DNA of 64,000 nt, from the NCBI GenBank assembly GCA_014361295.1, contig JACIVX010000001.1, forward strand, positions 1,648,359 through 1,712,358, in the 5' to 3' direction. Shown one piece after another: positions 25,984-35,793 of this stretch. The notes under the pieces are model-generated. The model saw only the letters and a program-made list of their open reading frames with translations. It did not search any database and was not told the origin of the DNA. Made by a program: the position numbers and the translations under genes. Source of the stretch: Methanomassiliicoccales archaeon (lineage in GTDB: Archaea; Thermoplasmatota; Thermoplasmata; Methanomassiliicoccales; JACIVX01). How positions within the stretch are numbered: position 1 is the first letter of the stretch; every line of letters begins with the position of its first letter.

Positions 25984-27047
25984 ATAATCCTCCTCCTGCT
26001 CTGTTCAAGCCAATCCTTCGTCAGTCCTGTGATTATAAACTCTTTTTTTTGAAAATCCGAAACTCTGGCACAGCCTGTTAGAAACATCGCAGTTCTGAAT
26101 TCTAATTGCATGATCTTCAATTTCTTGACAACTGCTTCTGCCGAGTCCATCGCAGCGGCAAGAATCGATCTCGCAACGCCAGCGCATTGAGCACCCAGTA
26201 TAATGCCCTTGGCGATATGGAGGCCGTTCATAACCCCCCCGCTCGCGATCAGGGGAAGACCAACGTTTGCCAATATGACTGAAGCAGGTGCGGGAATCCC
26301 CCAATCGCGGTAGGTCTCTCCCAAGGCTACGCCTCTTTCATCACCAATTCTCTCCGATCTGAACTTTTCGACGGCGGAAAAACTTGTTCCACCGGCGCCA
26401 GAGACATCAATGCCTCTGATCCCAGTCCCTTTCAGTCTCTCAGCTACTTCCCTCGAAATGCCGGCGCCCGTCTCCTTTACCATCACTGGAAACTCCTTGG
26501 CGATTGCTCTAAGCGCTTCCCAACACCCTCTCGCTCGTGTGTCCCCTTCAGGCTGCACAACTTCTTGCAAAAAATTGAGATGGACGCTCAGCAGATCGGC
26601 ATCGATCATTTCAAAAGCCTTCTGGATCGAAGAGAGATCAAATGCCTCTTTGTTTCGTTGCTTTATCAATTGTGGCGCTCCAATGTTTCCAATCTTTAAT
26701 GGGATGTCGAATTCTTTGATCACCGAATAGCTACTTTCATCACCGTTTTCAAGCGCCGCACGCTGGCTTCCAACTCCCATTCCGATCTGGAGTTCCTCAC
26801 AAGCTTTCGCAATATTTCTGTTAATCTTCGCCGCCTTTCCGTATCCTCCAGTGATTGCGGTGACGATGAGAGGAAATGAGAGTTTGCGGCCGAAAAGTGT
26901 CGTCGAAGTATCGATTTCCTCGAGGTCGACTTCTGGCAAAGCATTGTGCACGAGTTTCACGTCGTCCCAATAGTTATAGTGAGAACTGACATCCTTTTCA
27001 ATTGAGACCTCGACATGGTCAGCCTTTCTCTTTTCGATACGCGTCAT
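25980..27047 (-). CDS. fni: Isopentenyl-diphosphate delta-isomerase, type 2
   Basis: This FMN-dependent enzyme interconverts isopentenyl and dimethylallyl diphosphate. The N-terminal RIEKRKADHVEVSIEKDV, VTAITGGYGKAAKIN, VGSQRAALE, the SVHLNFLQEVVQPEGDT loop and the flavin-binding IDVSGAGGTSFSAVE are characteristic. Upstream in-frame TTG and GTG starts at 27062 and 27059 exist; the ATG at 27047 is preferred from the family N-terminus. It lies between IPK and the prenyltransferase with overlapping ends. Confidence 0.94.
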   Translation of the reverse strand: MTRIEKRKADHVEVSIEKDVSSHYNYWDDVKLVHNALPEVDLEEIDTSTTLFGRKLSFPLIVTAITGGYGKAAKINRNIAKACEELQIGMGVGSQRAALENGDESSYSVIKEFDIPLKIGNIGAPQLIKQRNKEAFDLSSIQKAFEMIDADLLSVHLNFLQEVVQPEGDTRARGCWEALRAIAKEFPVMVKETGAGISREVAERLKGTGIRGIDVSGAGGTSFSAVEKFRSERIGDERGVALGETYRDWGIPAPASVILANVGLPLIASGGVMNGLHIAKGIILGAQCAGVARSILAAAMDSAEAVVKKLKIMQLEFRTAMFLTGCARVSDFQKKEFIITGLTKDWLEQSRRRII

Positions 27048-27051
27048 CGAC

Positions 27052-27825
27052 TCATTCACCAATTACCTTTGTTCCTTTCACGGAATCTCCTTTGAGTGCG
27101 GCCTCAAGCCTTCCAGGAACATTGCCATTGATTACGAGACATTCGCAATTCCTTGAGGCGATTCGTATCATTCGCTCAATTTTTCCAAACATGCTTCCTG
27201 TCACATCGGTGTACCTAGAATTCTTTGGTATGTGATCGAGAATTGATCGATCGACTTCCTCGATCAATCTGGCATCGGGATTCGATGTTGGATCGGATGA
27301 GAAGATGCCATCGACGTCCGTGCAGAATATCGCCCTTTCCGCGTTGAAATGAATCGCAAGTTTTTCCATGAGCTGATCGCCAGAGCAAATTCCGAATTTC
27401 AGTTTCTTATCGAGGCAGACGTCGCCGAACGTCACCGGCATCGTATCAAGTTCGATGAATTGTTCAAACAAGTCGTAATCAAGATGGACAATTTCACCCG
27501 AATTCAATCTCGTTGAAGTGCTCGGAGGTATAGAGACAGCAGCGATGCCCTTCTCCTCGAGGACCTTCATGACATTCAAGTTGAGTTCCCTCACATCGAG
27601 CATAACCTTCGCGAGACCAGGTATCTGGTCGCTTGAGATAAAACCCTTTTGCAGATGATATTCATAAGCAAGCAAGTGGCCAAAAGATCCGGCACCATGA
27701 ACGAGAATGATCTTCTTTCTCGCGTTCTTTATTTCTTCGACTAACCTTTCGACGTTTTCTCTGCGAAAACTCCTGAGCTGATTTTTTTCCGTGATGACGC
27801 TACCGCCCAATTTTACAAGGATCAT
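27052..27825 (-). CDS. ipk: Isopentenyl phosphate kinase
   Basis: An amino-acid-kinase-fold enzyme that phosphorylates isopentenyl phosphate to the diphosphate, the last step of the archaeal variant of the mevalonate pathway. The sequence has the N-terminal VKLGGSVITEKNQ, the substrate loop VHGAGSFGHLLAYEY with the family histidine, and TDVDGIFSSDPTSNPDA near the nucleotide site. It is the first gene of the IPK-isomerase-prenyltransferase operon. 257 residues is the normal length. Confidence 0.94.
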   Translation of the reverse strand: MILVKLGGSVITEKNQLRSFRRENVERLVEEIKNARKKIILVHGAGSFGHLLAYEYHLQKGFISSDQIPGLAKVMLDVRELNLNVMKVLEEKGIAAVSIPPSTSTRLNSGEIVHLDYDLFEQFIELDTMPVTFGDVCLDKKLKFGICSGDQLMEKLAIHFNAERAIFCTDVDGIFSSDPTSNPDARLIEEVDRSILDHIPKNSRYTDVTGSMFGKIERMIRIASRNCECLVINGNVPGRLEAALKGDSVKGTKVIGE

Positions 27826-28030
27826 TCAACCAGCTAAAGCATCAGAAGGTGCATATAAAAAGATTCTCAGACGACGACGCTTGAATTCGGTGTCGTCACA
27901 ACTCTCACGAAGCTCGAGAATGTCGACAGATGATTTAGAAGCATCTCGAAATCCGCAGTCACTATTATTTAAGAGAGATTTTTCTTCTGTTAGTATGAAA
28001 TCGCGACTGACCGCTTGAACTGCAATTTAA

Positions 28031-28861
28031 CTAAGGTTCCTTCAATTTTGTACCGCATCGTCTGCAGAAGTTATCGGAAGGATCGACCTCAGCGGAACAA
28101 GAGGGACATTTTGGAATCCGAATGATTTTTACGCCACACTTTCCACAAAAATTATCTACTGACCTAATTGATGCCCCGCATTGTGGACATTTCTCTTCTT
28201 CGACAGATTGCGGTTTCAATTCCTCCTCGGTGCCTTTCTTCTCAGCCGTCACGAGCCGTTCGACCGCTTGCCCCTCTGTGCATCTTTTTGCCTTGTACGC
28301 GTATTTGAGCGCTTCTGTGTATTCGGTATTCGCAAAATATTTCTGAGCACTCTCCAAATAAGCCCTCGCAGCCGTTGTATCCATGCCCCTCTGATTCGCT
28401 GTCTCAATGCCTATTCTTGCACTCTCGATCATGAACTTCGATTCGATGTAATTCACAGGCAGTTTCTTGACCTCTTGGAAGGGAACAACTGGCTCTTCCT
28501 CCTGCGGTGCAGGCGTTGAAGCGATCTCCTCAAAGACCTCGAGCTCCTTCGATTTTGCTTGCCTGAGCGCTTCCCTGGCTCTGTCGGTTAATTCCTTGCA
28601 AGTTGAATAATCTCTTCTTTGATAAGCTCTCTCCGCTTCGAAAATCAGACGATCCGCGTCCGTCGTATCCTTTTTCTTTTCCTTCAGAGCTTTTGAAACA
28701 GCGCTGGTTGTAATCAGAGCATTATATGCTTCATCGCGCAACAGCACCGTCTCGATCTTGTCTTTCCTTCTTGATCTCATATATCTCAGCTCAAAGAAGA
28801 CGACGATTGCCAATACCGCCACGCCGACGGCAATGACTGTCGTATCCCACGAAATAGCCAT
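28031..28861 (-). CDS. Membrane-anchored protein with two C-terminal zinc ribbons
   Basis: One membrane span lies at the N-terminus (about residues 8-26), followed by a basic cluster (RYMRSRRKDK) typical of a cytoplasmic boundary. The middle is helical and charged, with two TPR-like pairs (AERAYQRRDYSTCKELTDRA and AQKYFANTEYTEALKYAYKA). The end holds two zinc ribbons, CPQCGASIRSVDNFCGKCG and CPSCSAEVDPSDNFCRRCG. Similar architectures are widespread in Thermoplasmatota without known function. The ATG at 28861 is preferred over a GTG at 28870. It sits between the isoprenoid operon and the 5S gene. Confidence 0.8.
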   Translation of the reverse strand: MAISWDTTVIAVGVAVLAIVVFFELRYMRSRRKDKIETVLLRDEAYNALITTSAVSKALKEKKKDTTDADRLIFEAERAYQRRDYSTCKELTDRAREALRQAKSKELEVFEEIASTPAPQEEEPVVPFQEVKKLPVNYIESKFMIESARIGIETANQRGMDTTAARAYLESAQKYFANTEYTEALKYAYKAKRCTEGQAVERLVTAEKKGTEEELKPQSVEEEKCPQCGASIRSVDNFCGKCGVKIIRIPKCPSCSAEVDPSDNFCRRCGTKLKEP

Positions 28862-29002
28862 CAGCGGCACCGACTCTAGATACCCATTACAATCATTGAT
28901 GTTTAAATCTTTTATTGCTTAGATTAGCCTTCGAAAAAGTCCATAAATGCACTGGGTGTTACAAAATCCTTTACGCCCCATATTAATGATGAAAAAGTGC
29001 GC

Positions 29003-29133
29003 GAATGGCTGACAGCGATCCCTGCTTCCCGTGGGCTCGCGCACCACAGTACAACAGGGAACGCGGGCGGGCTTAACTGCCGGGTTCGGATGAGACCGGG
29101 TGTATCCCCGCCGCTATGGCCGTCATACCATTC
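29003..29133 (-). rRNA. rrf: 5S ribosomal RNA
   Basis: Read on the minus strand the gene shows the archaeal 5S core: GGCCATAGCGGCGGGGATAC, CACCCGGTCTCATCCGAACC, then GGCAGTTAAGCCC. The 5' segment TGACGG pairs with CTGTCA at the 3' end, and the helix continues outwards through CGCGAATGG/CCATTCGCG (29000-29008 with 29128-29136), so the exact mature ends are uncertain by a few bases. No 16S or 23S gene is nearby, so the 5S is unlinked. A T-run (CTTTTTC) follows as a possible terminator. Confidence 0.95.
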
Positions 29134-29160
29134 GCGTTGTGTCGCTTAAACAGGAAGCAT

Positions 29161-29170
29161 CTATAAATAG
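29161..29170 (-). promoter_or_regulatory. TATA box of the 5S rRNA gene
   Basis: On the minus strand CTATTTATAG lies about 25-30 bases ahead of the extended 5' end of the 5S gene, the expected archaeal spacing. Confidence 0.6.
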
Positions 29171-29243
29171 TTTGTTGATTGGAACGATCCCAGATATCTT
29201 GATTAGGATGGTAAAGCAAAAGACGAATGAGATGCTATGGAGC

Positions 29244-29741
29244 TTAATCAGACATTCTGATAATAACTTCATCATTCTCATCAATCGCAACAGCGCATTT
29301 TTCGAGAAACGCTATCTCCCTCGCTGAGAAGGCACGGGGATCCATCGAGAAGACCATAATGCTCTTGTTTATCGCGACCGCTTCGTATACATGGTTGATG
29401 AACTTCAATATCTTGGTAAAATCGTTCTGTGCCATAAGATATTCTAGTCCCTCGAGAAAAACGATCGATTTGACATTTGTTGAAAGAAATCGAACGACGG
29501 TCTCTGTTAGGATTCCCATATTCTGCGGGTTGATATTCCGCGATCCCACCGTTTGTGAAATCCAAATGGTTTGGTCTTGTGGAATTCCGTATTCCTCTTT
29601 TAGTTGATTAGGATGAATTCTCGTAATACAGAGTATCTTGCCACCCTGATTTTTGGTGTTATTGCAAAGATTGAACAACTTGCTGGGATCTCTTCCCTGC
29701 AGCATGTAGAGGTTTCCTTGCCTAAGAATTACTTGCATCAT
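29244..29741 (-). CDS. DUF835-family protein
   Basis: The 165-residue protein matches the archaeal DUF835 pattern: N-terminal GNLYMLQGRDPSKLFNLC, then ILCITRIHPNQLKEEYGIP, SIVFLEGLEYLMAQNDF near residue 95, and IMVFSMDPRAFSAREIAFLE near the end. The fold is thought to be RecA/STAS-like without a complete ATP site. DUF835 domains are frequent in Thermoplasmatota and often fused to sensor or membrane modules; the function is unknown. It stands alone next to the 5S gene. Confidence 0.85.
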   Translation of the reverse strand: MMQVILRQGNLYMLQGRDPSKLFNLCNNTKNQGGKILCITRIHPNQLKEEYGIPQDQTIWISQTVGSRNINPQNMGILTETVVRFLSTNVKSIVFLEGLEYLMAQNDFTKILKFINHVYEAVAINKSIMVFSMDPRAFSAREIAFLEKCAVAIDENDEVIIRMSD

Positions 29742-29906
29742 TCAGACTCACATCGATTCTCTTATCTCAATTTCTTCCCTACATGTTAATTAACAATGCA
29801 GTCGATTATGTTTTTTGCGTAGAGTCATCTCACATTACACATGCAACACAAACGGTTCTGAGTTCAGATGATGACAACTCCTGCTCATTAACGCTTCTTA
29901 TAAGTT

Positions 29907-30641
29907 CTATTGAATTATCTGGCAGATGATCACACCGACCACGGCGCCGGCGAACATTGAAATGACATTGGTTCCAAGCTTTGAAACAAATCCGCGGTTT
30001 TCTAGCGTCGCACCGATGATGCTATCTATCGTACATCCAAAGACACCAGCAAAGATCGGTATAAGCACCATCGCGTCAATCGACATTCCTGGTACAATCG
30101 CAAACCAGCCAATAACCGATGCGAAGGTTGCTGCTGCAACAGCCCAGAGTGTTCCCGCCAGAGAGACCCCTCCATTCGTGCCGGGCTTCACTCGACTGAA
30201 ATTCGTTATTAGATAGGTCCGAGGGCTCAATACGCCGAGCTCGCTTGCCGTGGTATCGGCCGCTGCGACGCTAATCGCCGAAAGGTAAGCGATTTCCGTT
30301 ATCATTTCGTCTTGCATGTTCAGAGAGTACGAGAATAATGCGATGATTGCTGGCACAAATCCGTTGGCGAGGACGTTAGGATAGGTCCTCTCTCCTCTTT
30401 TACCTTCCTGTAATCCTTTCGCCATTTTGAGCTGTATCTTGTACTTAGTGACAAGAAATCCGAGGAGTACGAAAACGATCAGGATGAGCAGCCAGGTGAT
30501 CGATCCGAACCAGCCAATAATAAGCCCTACGACGATCGATGCAATACTGCCGCTCGCGGTGAGCAATTTGAATCTGTAGGCCAGGATCGAGAGAAGAGCG
30601 CAGAGCAGCAGCAACAGGACAAAGGTCTCGGCCGGAGACAC
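29907..30641 (-). CDS. DUF92-family membrane protein
   Basis: This 244-residue polytopic protein has about six to seven membrane spans and the family motifs RTYPNVLANGFVPAIIAL, AAADTTASELGVLSPRTYL and KPGTNGGVSLAGTLWAV. The DUF92/TIGR00297 family includes the plant and cyanobacterial phytyl-phosphate kinase VTE6; a related role with isoprenoid phosphates in Archaea is possible but inferred. Translation starts with GTG at 30641. Confidence 0.88.
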   Translation of the reverse strand: MSPAETFVLLLLLCALLSILAYRFKLLTASGSIASIVVGLIIGWFGSITWLLILIVFVLLGFLVTKYKIQLKMAKGLQEGKRGERTYPNVLANGFVPAIIALFSYSLNMQDEMITEIAYLSAISVAAADTTASELGVLSPRTYLITNFSRVKPGTNGGVSLAGTLWAVAAATFASVIGWFAIVPGMSIDAMVLIPIFAGVFGCTIDSIIGATLENRGFVSKLGTNVISMFAGAVVGVIICQIIQ

Positions 30642-30803
30642 GGCGATAAATACATCGAGGTAATTATGAAATTATGGCTCAGAATTAGGAAGATGTATAG
30701 GTAACCCCCCAGAGGAAGGCAGTTTCGAGATCAATTGGAACGACCGAACAATTCACTGATTTTCTAGTCATTTGATTTGCGTGACTTGTCTTAAAATTCT
30801 TGT

Positions 30804-33800
30804 TCATTCATATCTTTCTGTTGTATTTTCATTTTGATCGATGCCTTCGCTTTTGATATTTGATGTTTTGTCTCTTTCAGTAATTTCCTTCGCGACTTCC
30901 TCGAGTTCAGATATGCTAGCGAAGTGTAACTCGGATCCACACGAAGGGCATCGACCAATGCTTGATGAAATCTCTTCACCACAGATCGGGCATTCGATCT
31001 TCGGGGCTCTCTTCAAACTGAGGCGTTTTCCAATTGACTTGAAGAGTTCGATCGAGACCTTCCAGTCTTTCTCAAAAAGGAGATGGGCTTTGTCCCGTAC
31101 CCCTCTCACCTTTTCGAGATCGCCGTCCCATTGCGCAAAGACACTCCCGTAATCCCGCTGGATCTCGTTGAGGATTCTTAGCATCTTCTGGGCGATCTTT
31201 GCATCGTACTTTCCGTGGAGGACGGCGGCTAAATAAACCTTTTCCCCTTTTTCAACAAGGATTTTCTTTTCGCCAAAATCGAGTCGTTTGAGTGCCGTCG
31301 TGTTTTCATCCTTAAATGTAGTCTTGACAAAATCCTGAATGGCTATGAGCATGCTGCTGAGAACGTCATCATCCATCCCAGGCTTCAAACGTCGCGTATC
31401 GTGCGCTATGAGACAACCATCTTCATAAATCACAAAAACTTCGTCTACAATGGTTGAGAACTGCCTCATGTAGACGTAGAGTCCTCCGAGTGCAAGCCCA
31501 GCGATGCTCAAGCCCAAAATCCAAAGAGAGGGCGAGATCGCGCCCTCGGTAACAAGGAATTCTAATTTACCAGTCGTGAACTTGTTTCCACTGTTATCAA
31601 CTGCTTCAATCCAGTATACTACAATCCCTGTCTTGTTTAGGGCCTTTATTTGACCAACCCATGTATTGCTCGATCCTTCTTTCTTTAACATTATCGTTGA
31701 AAAAGTCTCATTGCTGACTTCATAAAATAGAGTCACATTTCTTAATCCGATATTATCGTCGACAGTTGCGGTAATTACAATAGGTTTTCCTACAACCACC
31801 TCTCCAACAATGATGTTTCCGATATCTGGAGCCTTTCTATCAACAATTATCCAAGCACTGGTAGTATTAATGGCACCATCATCGTCCCTCACTCTTAAGA
31901 CGACGCTGTAGTTGCCATCACTTTCGAACATATGAAGTATCACAGGGCTACGGCTCCAAGCTAACCAGTTTGTTCCATCATCAAAATTCCATTGATATTC
32001 TAGCGTGACCAAATCGCTTGGTGTGTCCTCTGAAAGACTTGCATCAAATCGAATCTCTCCGCTCTGCACAAGTCTGTAAGAAAACCTAGCTACTGGTTTG
32101 ACATTGTAAATATTTATTACAATATTTTCCTCAACAAAAGAATCAGAGTCCCATACTCTGACTGCAATCTTGTATGTACCTTGCCTGGAAAATGAATGGG
32201 TTGTCTTATTAATTTGTGTGTTCTCGCAGGTATTAAAGGAGCCGGAGTAATTGTAATCCCACCAGTACCTTAGATTTTTTACACTCTCCCATCCAGGTAT
32301 TATACTAACTTCTATACCGATTTCCGCATCCTCTACCATCTGGCCGCCACTTGATTGCGTAAATATCTTGACAATGATAGGGGATGTATCTTTGACCGAA
32401 ATCTGCTTTTCGGAGATGCCAATGGATCCATCCCTATCAACCACGGTGAGTTTTACACTGAACGTACCGTTATTATTGTAATAATGACTGGGATTTCTTT
32501 CGTTGGAATTTGTCCCATCACCAAAGTCCCACGACCACGACACGATGCCATCGTACGCCGTTGATTTATCCTCGAATGTTATGAGCTGACCTTCGTTTGG
32601 TACTATCGGACTGAATGAGAACGAGACGGAAGGAATCGAATCCTGCACTTGAATGATCATTGAAGACGAATGGGTACTGCCATCGGAATCCCAAATCGTT
32701 AGCTGCACAGTATATGTGCCGTTTTGGACATAGACGTGAGCAGGATTATTTTCATAGCTATTTGTTCCATCTCCAAAATCCCAAGACCAAGCGACAATCG
32801 TGTCGGGGTACGATGTCGATTGATCCTTAAAGTACACCGTTGTGTTCTCCATTGGAAACGCGTTTGAAACAATAAACAAAGCAGATGGTGCGTTATCGAG
32901 TACCGTGACGGTATTGGAATACGAACTGGTCGATCCGTCGCTGTCCGTGACGGTCAGATTGACTCGGTATATGCCACTCTTCATGTAGATATGTCTGACA
33001 GAGCTGTTATTTCCGTAATCGATAGTTCCGTCACCAAATTCCCATCGCCGTGAGATAATCGGGTCTGGATACGACGTCGAGGTATCGGTGAATTCAATCG
33101 ATGAACCTTCTCTGATTGTTTGAGGATTGATTTCAAAGGATGCGATTGGAGCTAAATCAGTAATGTCTATCGAAAGATTGTTGTAACTTGAGAGTCCTTC
33201 TCGGTCGGTGACTCTTAAAGAGACAATGTACGTTCCGTTCTTGATAAAAATATGGGTGACAATATTTCCATACGCTATCTGGCCATCGCTGAAGGACCAC
33301 GTATAATTGAGAGAAGCAGCATCGGAGTAAGAATCTGTGGAATTACGCCCGTCAAATCTCACTCCAATACCTTCATTGAATGGGGGATTAGTCACACAGA
33401 CGGCAAGAGCGCGAGGTGGAAGATTGTTTTGATAATTGATTGAAATTGAGGAAGATAATGGCGATGAAATCAGCAAATCTTGTCTTAGATCCCCATTCGC
33501 GTCGGCGACCAACAGACCTCCAAGGCCAGCACCACACGAAAACGATCGAAGGTTTGAAAAAGCAGATCCATTGAATTCAATAATATGTGCTAAGCCGATA
33601 CGATTGGATATGATTGCGATTTCATCTCTTCCATCATCGTTCAAATCACCGATTGACGCCTTCCAGATTCCGTTTTGTAAAATCGTCGAAAACTTTGAGC
33701 CCGAACCGTCTGAAAATCCATTTTGTAAACCAGTTTTCTGAATATAAATTACCAATTGCCCGTTAGTTAATGGTACAACAAGATCGTCCAATGAATCGTT

Positions 33801-35744
33801 ATTGATTTTACCAGAACCTACCAAGACAGCAACCGATGAGGCATCTGGGACGAATTCTGCTTTCTGAATAATCGAAAAAGAACGAGAAGGGTAATACTGA
33901 AAATAGATTTCCAATTTATGGGAGCTGGAATTATAAGCCGCAATGTCTTTCATTGTGGGCCATCCCATCTTCGTCTCATATCCAACATTGAAATTACCAG
34001 TTGTAAGATAAGTAAAACTACTCGCCTGCGCTAAGAGAGTAAGGGAATGAGATTCGCTGAAATATGGGGGAGCCCCCGTGTTGAAAAACATCTGGATCCC
34101 GAGGTCGCACGCAATGATGACATCGAGTTTTCCATCACCATCTATGTCGTCGATCGCTACTCCTTTTGGACTGTTAAGTGATCCATTTACCTGTAATGAC
34201 AACGAAACTGCTTGATTCTGAAAGAAGCCAACCCCTCCAAAATAGAATGTAATGTTATTGCTTCCTGAATTCGAAACAACAATGTCTGGTATTGTATCAT
34301 TCGTCAGATCTGCTGTCCTTGCTTCAAATGGTGACATTCCAGTTAATTTTGATCCAGTTTCATTTTGACCTATTTTTCGGAATTTTAGAGTATCGTTTAA
34401 ACAAATAGCGCCTACTTCTATGATTCCGTCTCCGTCAAAGTCTCCTTGGACGATCGATGTCGGTAGACTTCCTCCTTCCAGAAAAATGTTTTCATTCGCG
34501 TTACTAAGGAAGCCGGATTTCAATCTATAATAGATAGTAATCGATCCATTCAATGAAGTGGCATTTGTCGAAATGAGAAGGTCTGCGAGACCATCATTGT
34601 TGATGTCTTTGGAAACTGCTTTGAGAGGAAATGCATTTGATGGGAAAGTGAACTCTGACTTCCCGTACGGTAAAGCGAGTTTCGTTAGAAAGATTTCTGC
34701 GATGCAAGTATTTCTTGAAACAGTGATCAAATCGGGAATCAAATCATCGTTTGTATCCAACATTGCGCTTGTTGCCGGATTATTAAGACCCTCCTTGGTG
34801 ATGTATTCATACAATTGTCCACTCGTCTTATCATATCTAAAAATGGTAATCTTATTATCTCCTCTCGAAAGCACAACAAGCTCTTCAGACTCAAGCATAT
34901 CGACTTGTACAAAATGCATCTCAATTGGATTGTTCAAAGAATTTGAATCCATAACCTGGATTAAAGACCAAGTGGGCATACCGCTTTCTATACCACCTTT
35001 ATAAATCGCTATCTTGCTAAAATCAGTATCTCCAATTGCCAAATCCGGATGCCCGTCCTGATCTAGATCTGCTGTTTCAATAAAGGTAGCTTTAAATAGA
35101 CCGGCTGGAACGTCTAGCCTAACATAATTTTCTGGATAGAAGTTTGTCTTTTTTAAATGAACGGTAAAGCTGCAGTTTGGGCTTATCGAAGAGTTGTAAC
35201 TTACGTAAGCAAAGTCTTTTAATCCGTCTTGATCGAAATCACCTACGACGACGCCATATGGGTTCGGTCTCGCGTCTTTCGGGCTGATACTAAAGTTAGA
35301 TTTCTGATAGAGCAGGTATACCTTTTGAGTTGTTGCGGAAGTTACTATGATGTCATCAGTCGTGTCACCATCGAGATCGCCAATAGCCATTCCTGTGACA
35401 GTGAAACCGAGGTTAATTGTCTTACTGGGGCCTATGTCAAAGGTCCCATCTGTTTTTTGAAAAAATAATTCGATCGTCTTGTTAACTCGACTCCCAACCG
35501 CGATATCCTTCAGACTATCGTTATTGAAATCGCCGACACCAACGAATGCTGGGTCAATTCTTGTTCGAAGTGTTGTTGAAAACAAATCGAAGATTTCAGG
35601 GGGAGTAGTGTCGCCTTCAACGAGAAAATGCGGTGCTTGGGAAATGATCGTTTGATGTTGTTCCATTTCAAGTGTCTCAAGGCTGAGTGGAACTGTGATT
35701 ATCAGCAGGACAGATAAGAGCACAGCTCCACAAAACTTGTTCAT
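30804..35744 (-). CDS. Giant surface protein: FG-GAP repeats, PKD domains, membrane span, cytoplasmic roadblock-like domain and zinc ribbon
   Basis: The 1646-residue protein starts with a signal peptide (residues 1-25). From about 60 to 770 it has repeated calcium-binding FG-GAP/VCBS units (DFNNDSLKDIAVGS, DLDGDTTDDIIV, DFDQDGLKDFAYV and many more), forming propeller-like blades. About 780-1315 holds six PKD-type Ig domains, four with WDFGDGT-like cores. One further Ig-like domain follows, then a single membrane span near 1410-1430. The inside part carries a domain beginning DEVFVIYEDGCLIAHDTRRL that resembles roadblock/LC7 proteins, and a zinc ribbon CPICGEEISSSIGRCPSCG near 1580-1600. It is likely an adhesin or sensor at the cell surface. 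Starts at ATG 35744 under a strong TATA box. Confidence 0.88.
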   Translation of the reverse strand: MNKFCGAVLLSVLLIITVPLSLETLEMEQHQTIISQAPHFLVEGDTTPPEIFDLFSTTLRTRIDPAFVGVGDFNNDSLKDIAVGSRVNKTIELFFQKTDGTFDIGPSKTINLGFTVTGMAIGDLDGDTTDDIIVTSATTQKVYLLYQKSNFSISPKDARPNPYGVVVGDFDQDGLKDFAYVSYNSSISPNCSFTVHLKKTNFYPENYVRLDVPAGLFKATFIETADLDQDGHPDLAIGDTDFSKIAIYKGGIESGMPTWSLIQVMDSNSLNNPIEMHFVQVDMLESEELVVLSRGDNKITIFRYDKTSGQLYEYITKEGLNNPATSAMLDTNDDLIPDLITVSRNTCIAEIFLTKLALPYGKSEFTFPSNAFPLKAVSKDINNDGLADLLISTNATSLNGSITIYYRLKSGFLSNANENIFLEGGSLPTSIVQGDFDGDGIIEVGAICLNDTLKFRKIGQNETGSKLTGMSPFEARTADLTNDTIPDIVVSNSGSNNITFYFGGVGFFQNQAVSLSLQVNGSLNSPKGVAIDDIDGDGKLDVIIACDLGIQMFFNTGAPPYFSESHSLTLLAQASSFTYLTTGNFNVGYETKMGWPTMKDIAAYNSSSHKLEIYFQYYPSRSFSIIQKAEFVPDASSVAVLVGSGKINNDSLDDLVVPLTNGQLVIYIQKTGLQNGFSDGSGSKFSTILQNGIWKASIGDLNDDGRDEIAIISNRIGLAHIIEFNGSAFSNLRSFSCGAGLGGLLVADANGDLRQDLLISSPLSSSISINYQNNLPPRALAVCVTNPPFNEGIGVRFDGRNSTDSYSDAASLNYTWSFSDGQIAYGNIVTHIFIKNGTYIVSLRVTDREGLSSYNNLSIDITDLAPIASFEINPQTIREGSSIEFTDTSTSYPDPIISRRWEFGDGTIDYGNNSSVRHIYMKSGIYRVNLTVTDSDGSTSSYSNTVTVLDNAPSALFIVSNAFPMENTTVYFKDQSTSYPDTIVAWSWDFGDGTNSYENNPAHVYVQNGTYTVQLTIWDSDGSTHSSSMIIQVQDSIPSVSFSFSPIVPNEGQLITFEDKSTAYDGIVSWSWDFGDGTNSNERNPSHYYNNNGTFSVKLTVVDRDGSIGISEKQISVKDTSPIIVKIFTQSSGGQMVEDAEIGIEVSIIPGWESVKNLRYWWDYNYSGSFNTCENTQINKTTHSFSRQGTYKIAVRVWDSDSFVEENIVINIYNVKPVARFSYRLVQSGEIRFDASLSEDTPSDLVTLEYQWNFDDGTNWLAWSRSPVILHMFESDGNYSVVLRVRDDDGAINTTSAWIIVDRKAPDIGNIIVGEVVVGKPIVITATVDDNIGLRNVTLFYEVSNETFSTIMLKKEGSSNTWVGQIKALNKTGIVVYWIEAVDNSGNKFTTGKLEFLVTEGAISPSLWILGLSIAGLALGGLYVYMRQFSTIVDEVFVIYEDGCLIAHDTRRLKPGMDDDVLSSMLIAIQDFVKTTFKDENTTALKRLDFGEKKILVEKGEKVYLAAVLHGKYDAKIAQKMLRILNEIQRDYGSVFAQWDGDLEKVRGVRDKAHLLFEKDWKVSIELFKSIGKRLSLKRAPKIECPICGEEISSSIGRCPSCGSELHFASISELEEVAKEITERDKTSNIKSEGIDQNENTTERYE

Positions 35745-35780
35745 CTGACCCCCTTGGTTTTGTGTTATAACGGCTCCTTA

Positions 35781-35793
35781 TGTTATATATATT
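35781..35793 (-). promoter_or_regulatory. TATA box of the giant surface protein gene
   Basis: On the minus strand AATATATATAACA lies about 40-50 bases upstream of the ATG at 35744, allowing a leader of about 15-20 bases with AAGGAGCC and GGGGGTC as possible ribosome sites. Confidence 0.6.

Noticed and set aside
33420-35010. Plus-strand frames opposite the giant surface protein gene
   Set aside because: They mirror repetitive Asp/Asn-rich codons on the coding strand and show no domain pattern.
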